The position numbers were made by a program, and so were the translations under genes. This document shows, piece by piece, positions 8,381 through 18,570 of a stretch of 64,000 nucleotides of DNA. Numbering within the stretch: position 1 is the stretch's first letter; the number at the start of each line of letters is the position of its first letter. Source of the stretch: G963674835 sp963674835 (lineage in GTDB: Bacteria > Planctomycetota > Planctomycetia > Pirellulales > Thermoguttaceae). The stretch covers positions 1,612,001 to 1,676,000 of the forward strand of contig CAXXKC010000002.1 in assembly GCA_963674835.2 (NCBI GenBank), written 5' to 3'. The notes below the pieces were generated by a model that saw only the letters and a list, made by a program, of their open reading frames with translations, had not been told where the DNA came from and made no database searches.

Positions 8381-9103
8381 CTACCAGCGGTGCTCGGGGC
8401 GGTTGAAGATCTCGGTGAGCACGATGGCTTGCCGTAGAGCGAGAGGGTCTTGGAGCATCGCTGCAAGGCCGACAGCAGCCGTGGGCGCGGCGGCGGCGAC
8501 TTTGGCGGCTTCGGTTTGCGTGAGATCCAGTGTACCGACGTGATGACTGAAGACGCTCTGGAGATGTTGCTTCATCCGCTCGTCGGCCATATCGACATCG
8601 CGTCCGAGGCCTGCGGTGCCGACAGGCTTGGCACCGATGCGGCGCGGCTGGGCGGCTATCGGGGCGGGGCGGGGCTCGGCGATCTCGGCCGTGACGGGCT
8701 TCTGGGCGGGGCGTGGTCGTTGCGGTGAGCGGCTGATCGGCGCGGCTGCGGGGGGCGCGCCGGGGCGGGGAGCCGGTTGGGTCGGCGCGCCGGAGCGGCG
8801 TTGCGCGGCACGGCGAAGGAACTCGCTGATTTCGTCCTTCAGAGGATCTTTTCCGCCTGCGGCGGCCGGTTTTGGGGGCGCGGCGGGCCTTTGGACAGGG
8901 CGCTGCTGGGCGATCGGTCCGCGGTCGGGGCGTTGTTGCTGGGGCGGTACCCGCTGTTGTTGGGCGCGCCGTTGGGCCTGCTGCTGAGCCTCGCGCCATT
9001 TGGACATGATCTGCCCGATGATGCTGATGATGAACACCAGCACGAAGAGAAGCGGCACGATGAAATCACCGATTCCGGCGAGTACCGGTGCCAGGGGGAT
9101 CAT
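8381..9103 (-). CDS. single-pass membrane hypothetical protein downstream of floA
   Basis: This is a 240-residue protein. Residues about 10-32 (IGDFIVPLLFVLVFIISIIG) form a membrane helix. A long Gln/Arg/Pro/Ala-rich low-complexity region (about 40-165) follows, then a more ordered C-terminus (HVGTLDLTQTEAAKVAAAAP then LAAMLQDPLALRQAIVLTEI) that ends RPEHRW. Its start overlaps the end of floA by 4 bp, so it is translationally coupled to the flotillin operon. I do not recognise a family; a role in membrane microdomain assembly is only a guess from position. Confidence 0.75.
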   Translation of the reverse strand: MIPLAPVLAGIGDFIVPLLFVLVFIISIIGQIMSKWREAQQQAQRRAQQQRVPPQQQRPDRGPIAQQRPVQRPAAPPKPAAAGGKDPLKDEISEFLRRAAQRRSGAPTQPAPRPGAPPAAAPISRSPQRPRPAQKPVTAEIAEPRPAPIAAQPRRIGAKPVGTAGLGRDVDMADERMKQHLQSVFSHHVGTLDLTQTEAAKVAAAAPTAAVGLAAMLQDPLALRQAIVLTEIFNRPEHRW

Positions 9104-10170
9104 GCGGCAGTGCCTCCCTTGGGCGGCACAACGACTGGACGTGCGATGGCGGTACGCATGTCGGTGTCGGCCTGGACGTTGCGCAGCTTGTAGTAGTCGA
9201 GGATGCCGAGGCTGCCTTCGCGGAACGCCTGGGCGATGGCCTTGGGGACTTCGGCTTCGGCCTGGACGAGTTTGGCGCGGTTCTCTTCGATGTGGGCGAC
9301 GTTCTCCTGCTCGGCAGCGACGGCCATGGCGCGGCGGCCTTCGGCGTTGGCCTGGGCGACTCGCATGTCGGCCTCGGCCTGGTCGGCCTGGAGGCGTGCG
9401 CCGATATTCTCGCCGACGTCGATGTCGGCGATGTCGATGGAGACGATCTCGAAGGCGGTTTGCGAATCGAGCCGGCGGGCGAGGACTTTCTTGGAGATCC
9501 GCTCGGGGTTGGCCAGCACATCACCGTGGGTGGGCGAGGAGCCGATGGCGCTGACGATTCCCTCGCCGACGCGGGCGACGATGGTTTCTTCGGTGGCTCC
9601 GCCGATCAACTGCTGGAGGTTCGCCCGGACGGTGACACGAGCCTTGACCTTCAGTTGGATGCCGTTTTGGGCGATGCCGTCGAGCGAGTCGCGGCCGGTG
9701 CCACGGAGCGGGCAATCGATGACCTTGGGATAGACGCTGGTCTGCACGGCTTCGAGGACGTTGCGGCCGGCCAGATCGATGGCGGTGGCGAGCTTGAAGC
9801 TGAGATCCAACTTGGCCTTGTCGGCGGCGATGATGGAGCGGATCACCAGCGGGACGTTGCCGCCGGCGAGATAGTGGGCTTCCAATGCGCGGCTGGTGAT
9901 ACCGTCGGAGTCGGTCAGTCCGGCCTGGACGGCCATGATCTTGCTGCGAACGATCACCTGGGGATTGACGCGGCGAAAGGTCATGCCGAGGAGGTCGAAG
10001 ATGCCGATTCCTGCGCCGGTCGTTTTGGATTGGATCCAGAGCCGGAAGTAGCGGGTGAAGACGGCCAGGACAACGATGGCGAAGACAAGGACCGCGAAGA
10101 TGACGACGATGGTGATAATCTGATGGGTTTCGGGCTGCTGGGCAAACAGGAGCATTGGATTCCCCTTCAA
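9100..10170 (-). CDS. floA: FloA, bacterial flotillin-like scaffold
   Basis: FloA proteins oligomerise in functional membrane microdomains and are encoded next to NfeD proteins. The 356-residue product has an N-terminal hydrophobic stretch (IITIVVIFAVLVFAIVVLAVF), then the signature RLWIQSKTTGAGIGIFDLLG, the PHB/SPFH body (KARVTVRANLQQLIGGATEE) and the long Ala/Glu-rich coiled coil (about 250-320) with AEADMRVAQANAEGRRAMAV. A second ATG five codons in (10155) is an alternative start. It follows two nfeD genes and overlaps the next gene by 4 bp, so all four form one minus-strand operon. Confidence 0.96.
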   Translation of the reverse strand: MKGNPMLLFAQQPETHQIITIVVIFAVLVFAIVVLAVFTRYFRLWIQSKTTGAGIGIFDLLGMTFRRVNPQVIVRSKIMAVQAGLTDSDGITSRALEAHYLAGGNVPLVIRSIIAADKAKLDLSFKLATAIDLAGRNVLEAVQTSVYPKVIDCPLRGTGRDSLDGIAQNGIQLKVKARVTVRANLQQLIGGATEETIVARVGEGIVSAIGSSPTHGDVLANPERISKKVLARRLDSQTAFEIVSIDIADIDVGENIGARLQADQAEADMRVAQANAEGRRAMAVAAEQENVAHIEENRAKLVQAEAEVPKAIAQAFREGSLGILDYYKLRNVQADTDMRTAIARPVVVPPKGGTAA

Positions 10171-10255
10171 GACGAGCGTCGGTTGCCTGGCACCGAACCG
10201 TAGTACGGTAGGTGCCTTTCCCCAGCACTCGGTTTACCCGTCCGCGGGGGAAATG

Positions 10256-10828
10256 TCAAGCGGGCGGCTCCTCCTGGAAGGGATCCCCGCTGATGGAATC
10301 GATGGGGCGAGCCAGGGGGTCTTCGTCGGCGTCGGAGGGCGTTTCGTCCTCGATGGAGCGGACGAGGACGCGGTTGCCGTGGACTTCGAGAATGCGGACC
10401 TTTTCACCGGGTGCGATGGGCATTCCGTCGCTGACGGCGTCGATGGAGCGGCCGTCGACGACGACGACCCCACTGAGGAGCATCTTGGTCTTGGCATGTC
10501 CGACACGGCCGACGAGGGTGCGGCGTTTCTGTTGCACGGCGTCGTCGGGAAGGACGTCGTCGGGCGTGGTCAAGAGGATGCGGCGGCCGATGGGCGTGTC
10601 GGGCCAGTAGCGAAGGGCCAGCACGATCACGACCGGCAGACCAACGATGACGGTGAGCACGACGATGAAGCCGGTGAGCGGTCCGGCCATGAAGGCCATG
10701 ACGATGGCGCCGACGAGAGCAGAGAGAGCGAGGAAGCCGAGGATGCCGCCGGACGGGATGAAGATCTCCATGGCGGCGATACCCAAGCCGACCAAGAGCA
10801 GCAGCACGGCCCACGCCCAGGGTTCCAT
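10256..10828 (-). CDS. short NfeD-family membrane protein (NfeD1a-type)
   Basis: The product has 190 residues. It starts with two to three closely spaced membrane helices (WAWAVLLLLVGLGIAAMEIF, GILGFLALSALVGAIVMAFM and GFIVVLTVIVGLPVVIVLAL). A C-terminal OB-fold follows, with LVGRVGHAKTKMLLSGVVVV, IAPGEKVRILEVHGNRVLVR and a Pro-rich tail. It lacks the ClpP-like protease domain that its neighbour at 10934 carries. NfeD proteins partner flotillins, and floA is the next gene (85-bp gap). An aggaggca sits just ahead of its ATG. Confidence 0.9.
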   Translation of the reverse strand: MEPWAWAVLLLLVGLGIAAMEIFIPSGGILGFLALSALVGAIVMAFMAGPLTGFIVVLTVIVGLPVVIVLALRYWPDTPIGRRILLTTPDDVLPDDAVQQKRRTLVGRVGHAKTKMLLSGVVVVDGRSIDAVSDGMPIAPGEKVRILEVHGNRVLVRSIEDETPSDADEDPLARPIDSISGDPFQEEPPA

Positions 10829-10841
10829 GGTTTGCCTCCTC

Positions 10842-10936
10842 TAGTGCGCGTCGTACTTAACTATAGCGTTCGCGGCGGTGTGTTTCTACGCTTCCGAAAG
10901 CGAAATACACGCTACGGTTACTCCAAATGCGCTCTA
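10842..10936. repeat. 95-bp MITE-like hairpin element, copy A
   Basis: The element runs TAGTGCGCG...TGCGCTCTA. It contains an imperfect hairpin (TAGCGT...GTGTTTC / GAAATACACGCTA) and an inner stem CGCTT-CCGA-AAGCG. Its ends are short imperfect inverted repeats (TAGTGCG and TAGAGCG). The last CTA (10934-10936) is the TAG stop codon of the minus-strand nfeD gene. Other copies are at 14533, 24798 and 56518, all in the same orientation. Confidence 0.9.
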
Positions 10937-13204
10937 AGTCGCTTGACCGGTTGCGTGCACAAGGATCCGATTTCCGTGGATCTCGACAATCTCCACGGCG
11001 GTGCCGCGGGGAATGGCTTCGGCGTCGTCGGCGATTACGTCGAGAACGCGGCTGCCGAAGCGGGCTTTTCCGCTGGGGACCAGGGGCGTAATGGTGAGTC
11101 CCTGAGCGCCGATGAGATCGGTGGTGTAGTCGACCAGTGCGGCGCGGCGGTCGATGAGTTGGGTCTCTTCGTCGGACGGCGGTTCGAGCATGACACGGCC
11201 CAACATGGGCGCATGCGGCAGGTAACGATTCAACAGGATGGCGGCCACGAACGTGCCCACCGCGGCGCCGGCGATCATCATCAGCGATCGCTGGAGCTCG
11301 GCGAACTGGTAGTCGTTGTGCGGGAAGATGAAGGTCTGGCTGGCCAGGATGAGCGAGGCGAGGATGAGCACGCCGCCGCCGATGCCGAAGACACCGAAGC
11401 CGGGCAGCACGAAGACCTCGATGAGGAGGAACCCGATTCCGGCAAGGAAGAGCACGACCTCGAGCCAGCCGGCCGTGCCGCCGAGGAACCGGCTCCAGAA
11501 GAACAAAAGGAAACAGATGGCGGCAGTGAACCCGGCCACGCCGACGCCGGGCAACTGGAGCTCGACGTATAGCGCGATGAAGCCGATGGCGAGCAGGGTG
11601 AAGGCAACGCCGGGCGATGCCAGAAGCGTGACGAGGTAGTCGGCCCAACCGGGCTCCAGCAGCGCGGGGTCGTTTTCGAGGCCGAAGAGCCGCTTGAACT
11701 GGGTGAACCCATCGACCACGTCGTCGGCCAGTTGGTACTCGACGGCCTTGCGGCCGGTGGCGGCAAACGGTTTTCCACTGCCGCTGACCATTTCGGCCTG
11801 GGTCCATTTCTTGGGATCGGGCTGCTGCTGGAGTTCCTCGGGCGAGAAGTAGGCCACATCGCCGGCACGATCGAGGTAGCGGAACACCTGGAGCGCGGGG
11901 TCGATCATGGCGGCAATGAGCGACCAAGATCGCGATTTGCGCGGGGCGAGTTCGTCGCGGATAGTACGGCGAATCTGGGTAATTTCGTCGGGTTGGTAAG
12001 CATGCTCGCCGGAGCCGCCGAGGATGGCATGCGGGCCGAGGACGATCTGGTCGCACGCGGCGGCGATCAGGGCGGCGTCGGAGCGGGCCTCGTTGGGAAC
12101 GTAAGCGACGGTGCGGACCTTGGCAGGATCGAGATCGAAGGCGAGGAAGTTGGCCAGATTGAGGCTATCGACGGGTGATCCGCCGGGGCTGTCGATCCAA
12201 AGGCAGACGAAATTGACGTTGCGGTCGTTCACCGCGTCGCGGATGAGCCGCAGGGCATGGTCGATCATTCCTGAGCGAATGGGGCCGGTGATGTTGACGC
12301 GGATTGCGCGCCAATCGCCGAGCAGCGAGGGATCTTCCTTGAGCGACTCGGGCGGCAAGCCGAGCGCCTTGGCGACGTCCGTGCGATCCCTGGCGAGGTA
12401 GGTGACGAAATCGAGCTTTCGCGCCTCGCTGCCGGAGAGGCGGCCGGGCTGGCCTGCGGCGAACAAGGGTTTTTCGTCTTGGCGGACGGTGTGATGCTTG
12501 CGGAGTTCTTCGAGGCCCCGCTTGGTAACATATTCGCGGCTGACTTCGGTATCGACTTTCCAGACTTCTTCAGCCGGATCGACGAGGCCAAGCGCGACGG
12601 CGGCGGGGACCGTTTTGCGGCGGTTGGCGATCTCGCGATAGGCGGCCTGAATGGCAGGATCGATGTTGGGGGTGTCGATGCCGGCATCGCTGATTTCGGC
12701 GTCGGGAGCCATGATGATCTCGTCGCAGGCCAAGGCGACGAGGATGGCGTGTCCCTGGATGGACTTGGGGATGAACGCTACGGTCTTGGCCTGGTTGAGT
12801 TGCTCTCCAGAGATGAAGCTGGCCAGATCGTAACAGGGACCGAACTGGCTGCCGCGGCCGAAGTCTTCCTGGTCGGCGGCGACGCGGAACTCGAGGATGA
12901 TGACGGGCTGCGCGTGGGCGGCCTTGGCTTCGTCCAGGACGCGACGGACGGCCCGCTGGATGAAATCGGTGGTCTGGCCGGTGATGGGAAGCATGACGGG
13001 GATGATACGTCCGAAACGCTTGGGTGGCGCGGGAGCGTCGTGCTTCTGGGGCGCGGGTTCTTCGGCTGGCGGGGCTGGTTTGGGGTCGTCGGCCCGCGCG
13101 GCCGCCAGGGGCAGCGACGCGAGCAAAGCGAGCATGCCCAACAGCGCCACGGCCGGCGCGCCGCGTGCGCGGAAGCGATGTGAAGTGGAGCAGGCACACG
13201 TCAT
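10934..13204 (-). CDS. NfeD-family protein with tandem ClpP-like protease domains (NfeD1b-type)
   Basis: The 756-residue product begins with a signal peptide (VALLGMLALLASLPLAAARA). Two crotonase/ClpP-like domains follow: one at about 65-225 (VIILEFRVAADQ, VAFIPKSIQGHAILVALACDEIIM) and one at about 300-480 (CLWIDSPGGSPVDSLNLANF, VAYVPNEARSDAALIAAACD, GPHAILGGSGEH). Four or so membrane helices (about 545-670) and a C-terminal OB domain (GAQGLTITPLVPSGKARFGS) complete it. The family cleaves membrane-associated substrates and works with flotillins; floA is downstream. The first protease domain looks less canonical. Its TAG stop codon coincides with the right edge of repeat copy A. Confidence 0.93.
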   Translation of the reverse strand: MTCACSTSHRFRARGAPAVALLGMLALLASLPLAAARADDPKPAPPAEEPAPQKHDAPAPPKRFGRIIPVMLPITGQTTDFIQRAVRRVLDEAKAAHAQPVIILEFRVAADQEDFGRGSQFGPCYDLASFISGEQLNQAKTVAFIPKSIQGHAILVALACDEIIMAPDAEISDAGIDTPNIDPAIQAAYREIANRRKTVPAAVALGLVDPAEEVWKVDTEVSREYVTKRGLEELRKHHTVRQDEKPLFAAGQPGRLSGSEARKLDFVTYLARDRTDVAKALGLPPESLKEDPSLLGDWRAIRVNITGPIRSGMIDHALRLIRDAVNDRNVNFVCLWIDSPGGSPVDSLNLANFLAFDLDPAKVRTVAYVPNEARSDAALIAAACDQIVLGPHAILGGSGEHAYQPDEITQIRRTIRDELAPRKSRSWSLIAAMIDPALQVFRYLDRAGDVAYFSPEELQQQPDPKKWTQAEMVSGSGKPFAATGRKAVEYQLADDVVDGFTQFKRLFGLENDPALLEPGWADYLVTLLASPGVAFTLLAIGFIALYVELQLPGVGVAGFTAAICFLLFFWSRFLGGTAGWLEVVLFLAGIGFLLIEVFVLPGFGVFGIGGGVLILASLILASQTFIFPHNDYQFAELQRSLMMIAGAAVGTFVAAILLNRYLPHAPMLGRVMLEPPSDEETQLIDRRAALVDYTTDLIGAQGLTITPLVPSGKARFGSRVLDVIADDAEAIPRGTAVEIVEIHGNRILVHATGQAT

Positions 13205-13448
13205 GGCGCGGGAACCCGGCTTGCAATGACCGCGGGGCTTAAGTATATGCCCTAATTGACGTTCGGGACACTAGAATTATAGGCCCATGTTGGCGGGTTC
13301 GTCAATTAAGGGGCGTGTGCCGGCGACGTCGAATCCACCCGGCGGGCGGCAGGATTCGCCGAACGGGTTGGTGCGCACAGGCGAGGACATTTTGGCGCAA
13401 GATGGGCGGCCACATCAGCATGCGCGGGCGGCGAGTGCGACGAACGGC

Positions 13449-14360
13449 CTATTGGCGGCTCGCCTGTTGGGCCTTGGGGGCCTCATCGAGGACGCGGCGC
13501 CAATCCATGGCGGGGGCGCGGGCCTGGAACGGATCCCCCTTGAGAAAGGACAGGGGGTCCTTGAAGTTGACCAGCGGGTTCTTGAACTCGTAGACGGTGC
13601 GGTTCTGAGCGCTGGGCTCGTAGATCTGCACGGCGGTGGGCTGGAGGCTAGGCCCGACGTTCATGATGAGGTCGAGGTGGTGGAAATTGGCCGCGTCTTG
13701 TTGGAAGCGAGGGTAGGCTTCGAGGAAGATCTGATTGGGGTTGGCCTGGGGGCGGATGCGGACGTAATAGCGGTGACCAAGACTCTCGGCCTGGGCGCCG
13801 AACATGAACGGGAGGGGCCCGTTGACAATGGCCTTTCCCTGTAACTGGGGCGGCAGGCGGTGTTCGACGAGCTCTTTGCGTTGGTAGTTGAATTCGAAGA
13901 CGGCCTTGCCATCGCAGATCCACTGCTCGGGCCGATCACCGTCGACACGGAACAGTCCTTTGTCGGGGGCGGCGTACTTGAGCACACCATGGCTGACAAT
14001 GGGGGCAACGGGCTTGTTGCCGTTGTCGAACATGGCGTTGTACTGCCATCGGGTAAATGTGCACTCGAAGGTTTTGACCTGCGCGCTGGAATGTTCCCAG
14101 GCTTTGAGGACGCGGTTGACTTCGGCCTGTTCGTTCGGGGCGAGCGTAAAGGGGGCCTGAAGGGGCTGCGCGGGCGATCGAGCAGGGGCGGCCGCCTGGG
14201 GCGGGGCGGCTGGCTGAGCGGGTCCCTGTTGTGGCGGAGCCTGGGCTGAAGGCTGCGCGGCGGGATAGCCGGGCGGCGCCTGTTGTGCATCGACCTGTGC
14301 GGCAACTGTCATGGCGATCAGTAGGGTCGCCACTGTCCACAGCCCAATCCGTGCCGTCAT
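13449..14360 (-). CDS. secreted LolA-like protein of a planctomycete-specific family (TIGR03009 type)
   Basis: The product has 303 residues. It has a signal peptide (GLWTVATLLIAMTVAAQVDA), a Pro/Gln/Ala-rich linker (about 26-65) and a folded domain with EHSSAQVKTFECTFTRWQYN, GLFRVDGDRPEQWICDGK, LPFMFGAQAESLGHRYYVRI and a final beta-rich region. Resemblance to the outer-membrane lipoprotein carrier fold comes from the family definition, not from a motif that I can prove. Homologues are known mainly from planctomycetes, which is a main reason for the phylum call. Its biochemical role is unknown. Confidence 0.85.
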   Translation of the reverse strand: MTARIGLWTVATLLIAMTVAAQVDAQQAPPGYPAAQPSAQAPPQQGPAQPAAPPQAAAPARSPAQPLQAPFTLAPNEQAEVNRVLKAWEHSSAQVKTFECTFTRWQYNAMFDNGNKPVAPIVSHGVLKYAAPDKGLFRVDGDRPEQWICDGKAVFEFNYQRKELVEHRLPPQLQGKAIVNGPLPFMFGAQAESLGHRYYVRIRPQANPNQIFLEAYPRFQQDAANFHHLDLIMNVGPSLQPTAVQIYEPSAQNRTVYEFKNPLVNFKDPLSFLKGDPFQARAPAMDWRRVLDEAPKAQQASRQ

Positions 14361-14532
14361 GGAATCACCCTCGTCCTGAGCGGGATTTTGGGCGCCGGTG
14401 TTCGCCGAGGAAACGGCGGAAACGCTGTCGAGCCGGCGCCCACGTCGTCGGTCGGGAATTCTAACACGAAGGCCAGAATCGTCCCAAGGTCGATTCCGGG
14501 GTTCACCGGAAATCGCTGGTGGGGTAAGCGGT

Positions 14533-14626
14533 CAGTGCGTGTCGCACTCACTGTAGCGTGCCCGGCGGCGTGTTTCTGCGGTTCCGAAGACGGAACACAC
14601 GCTACGCATACGCCAGATGCGGTCTA
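14533..14626. repeat. 95-bp MITE-like hairpin element, copy B
   Basis: This is a 94-bp copy of the element at 10842-10936, with left end CAGTGCGTGTCGCAC and right end TGCGGTCTA. The central hairpin is intact (TTCTGCGGTTCCGAAGACGG and ACACGCTA). The final CTA (14624-14626) is the TAG stop codon of the minus-strand gene 14624-15085. Confidence 0.88.
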
Positions 14627-15085
14627 GTCGTGGAGGAGCTTTTGCTCGAGGATTTTGGCGATTTGCGGGTTGTACTTACCGGAAATGGTGCGCGGGGGGA
14701 TCCAGGTTTGGTAATCGAAGTCGGGATAGTAGAGCGGTTCGTTCAGCCCACGGTGGACGACGTAGAAGTCGCGGACCTTGCGGGCAATCTCCTCCGTGGG
14801 GTATTGGCCGAGATGGAGTTGGGGCTTGGCGGCCGCGGAAATGGGCGGCGTCGGCTCTTCGGCGTACTCCTGTAGCGGGGAAACGAACTGTTCCAGTCCA
14901 CAACCGACGTAGACCTGGCATCCGCGGAAGTCGGTGGCGGCGTTGATGAGGGGGCCGCCGCCGTAATCGCCCACCCAGAGCCGCTGGTGCATTTCGAGCA
15001 CGCGGTCGGGAAGGCTGACACAGAGGCGGACGTCGGCGTTGGGATCGAATCGCTGGAGGACTTCGATGAGTTGCCTGACTTTCAT
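14624..15085 (-). CDS. conserved hypothetical protein
   Basis: This is a 153-residue soluble protein starting MKVRQLIEVLQRFDPNADVR. That opening resembles short domains in which an amphipathic helix precedes a beta strand, as in several phage or planctomycete proteins of unknown role. The C-terminal half contains LGQYPTEEIARKVRDFYVVH and WIPPRTISGKYNPQIAKILE. It has no signal peptide or membrane segment. It lies 45 bp after the FAD-oxidoreductase gene on the same strand. The stop codon is formed by the edge of repeat copy B. I do not recognise a function. Confidence 0.72.
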   Translation of the reverse strand: MKVRQLIEVLQRFDPNADVRLCVSLPDRVLEMHQRLWVGDYGGGPLINAATDFRGCQVYVGCGLEQFVSPLQEYAEEPTPPISAAAKPQLHLGQYPTEEIARKVRDFYVVHRGLNEPLYYPDFDYQTWIPPRTISGKYNPQIAKILEQKLLHD

Positions 15086-15130
15086 GGCATTGACCTTTGC
15101 GGCAACCGGAGTGTGTGCGAGCGGCGTGGA

Positions 15131-16540
<1,410 letters not shown>

Positions 16541-16577
16541 CGGAGACTCCGGGGTGCGGATTCGGTGCGAGCTGGTG

Positions 16578-17264
<687 letters not shown>

Positions 17265-17649
17265 CGTGTTTCTCGGGTCTGGGACAGAAGAAGATCCAGT
17301 TCTACTTTAGCAGGTCTGGGCAGGCATGCCAGCCCATCGCCCCAGTTGTGGAAAGAGGGATTGTTGCGCGTGGCGTGGGCAGTGAAAGGAATGGTCGGTG
17401 GAAGGGCGGAGCGGCAAGAAACGGTGCGGGGGTGAGGAGCGTCATAGCATATGGTGTGTAAGGCGCTGACGGTGCGCCACATGCCATCACCGTGCGGCCC
17501 CTCGCCCGCAAGCGGGCGAGGGGAGGTGTTTTTAGAAGGGATGGAGGCATAGTGCTAGGGATTGGACACGAAACGGTTAGAATTCGGTTAGGATGAGAGC
17601 AGGTGGGACGCGGAGAGGTGTTGGCGGTCTTGTGAAGATCGGAGCCGAG
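17265..17649. other. gene-free stretch between divergent genes
   Basis: These 385 bp lie upstream of both the PhoB-type regulator and the gluzincin-like gene, so promoters for both are expected here. The only structure I see is the short repeat at 17498-17524. Confidence 0.6.
17498..17524. repeat. CCCCTC(T/G)CCCGC...GCGGGCGAGGGG inverted repeat, copy 1
   Basis: CCCCTCGCCCGC pairs with GCGGGCGAGGGG around AA, making a long GC-rich hairpin. Related copies occur at 37328, 46549 and 59055. No T-run follows, so it is not a normal terminator. Confidence 0.75.
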
Positions 17650-18570
17650 ATGAGCACTGGACGATGGTTGGCGGCGTTTGCGGTTGGCGCGGCGATCGGT
17701 GTTCTGGTTTTGCCCGGGCGGGAAACGCGGTGCCAGGGAACGGGCGAACGAGTCGCGTCGGCTGGGGCCGACGGCAGAGCATGGGCCGTTCCGGCCGGTT
17801 ACGGACAGCATGTGTCGGACCTTCGGGGGAAGCTGCCGGACGATGGGTTTACGATCGTTACGGAGCCTCCGTTCGTGGTCATCGGCGACGAGTCGCCGGG
17901 GGTGGTTCGCGAGCGAGCGAAACAGACGGTGAAATGGGCGGTCGATCGGCTGAGGGCGCAGTTCTTTCCCAAGGCGCCGAACGAAATCCTCGTCGTGTGG
18001 CTATTCAAGGATAAGGAGAGCTACGAGCGGCACACGCGAGAGCTCTTTGGCCACGCGCCGACGACGCCGTACGGATTCTATTCGTCGCAAGATCACGCGC
18101 TGGTGATGAACATCGCCACGGGAGGCGGCACGCTGGTGCACGAGATCGTTCATCCGCTGATGGCGGCCAACTTTCCCGCGTGTCCGGCGTGGTTCAATGA
18201 GGGAATGGGTTCACTGTTCGAGCAGAGTACGGACGTGGGCGGCAAGATCCGCGGGTTGACCAACTGGCGGCTGAGGGGATTGCAAGAGACTATTCGCCGC
18301 GGCGATCTTGGGTCGTTCCGGGCGTTGTGCTCGACGAGCAGCGATGAGTTCTACGGTGAGGACCAGGGGACGAACTACGCGCAGGCGCGGTATCTGTGCT
18401 ATTACCTGCAAGAGCGCGGGCTGCTGGAGAAGTATTATCACCGCTTTGAGGCCGACGCGAAGCGCGACCCAACCGGCTACCGAACGCTGCAATCGGTGCT
18501 CGGTTGCGACGACATGGATGCGTTTGAGAAGGCGTGGGCGAAGTGGGTTCTGACGCTCACGTTTCCGTAG
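17650..18570 (+). CDS. exported gluzincin-like protein (HEIVH...E)
   Basis: From ATG 17650 (preceded by ggagccgag) the protein has 306 residues with an N-terminal hydrophobic signal (WLAAFAVGAAIGVLVLPG). Residues 164-168 are HEIVH and E184 lies in WFNEGMGSLFE, giving the HExxH plus downstream Glu pattern of gluzincin metallopeptidases (peptidase MA-like/DUF1570 type). The region before it (WAVDRLRAQFFPKAPNEILV, VWLFKDKESYERH) and after it (YAQARYLCYYLQERGLLEKY) also fits that group. Proteolysis is inferred from the motif. An earlier in-frame ATG at 17593 is less likely because it puts a non-hydrophobic stretch before the signal. Confidence 0.78.
   Translation: MSTGRWLAAFAVGAAIGVLVLPGRETRCQGTGERVASAGADGRAWAVPAGYGQHVSDLRGKLPDDGFTIVTEPPFVVIGDESPGVVRERAKQTVKWAVDRLRAQFFPKAPNEILVVWLFKDKESYERHTRELFGHAPTTPYGFYSSQDHALVMNIATGGGTLVHEIVHPLMAANFPACPAWFNEGMGSLFEQSTDVGGKIRGLTNWRLRGLQETIRRGDLGSFRALCSTSSDEFYGEDQGTNYAQARYLCYYLQERGLLEKYYHRFEADAKRDPTGYRTLQSVLGCDDMDAFEKAWAKWVLTLTFP

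Noticed and set aside
17498..17524. Transcription terminator
   Set aside because: The hairpin is strong but no T-run follows, and near-identical copies at other sites indicate a dispersed repeat.
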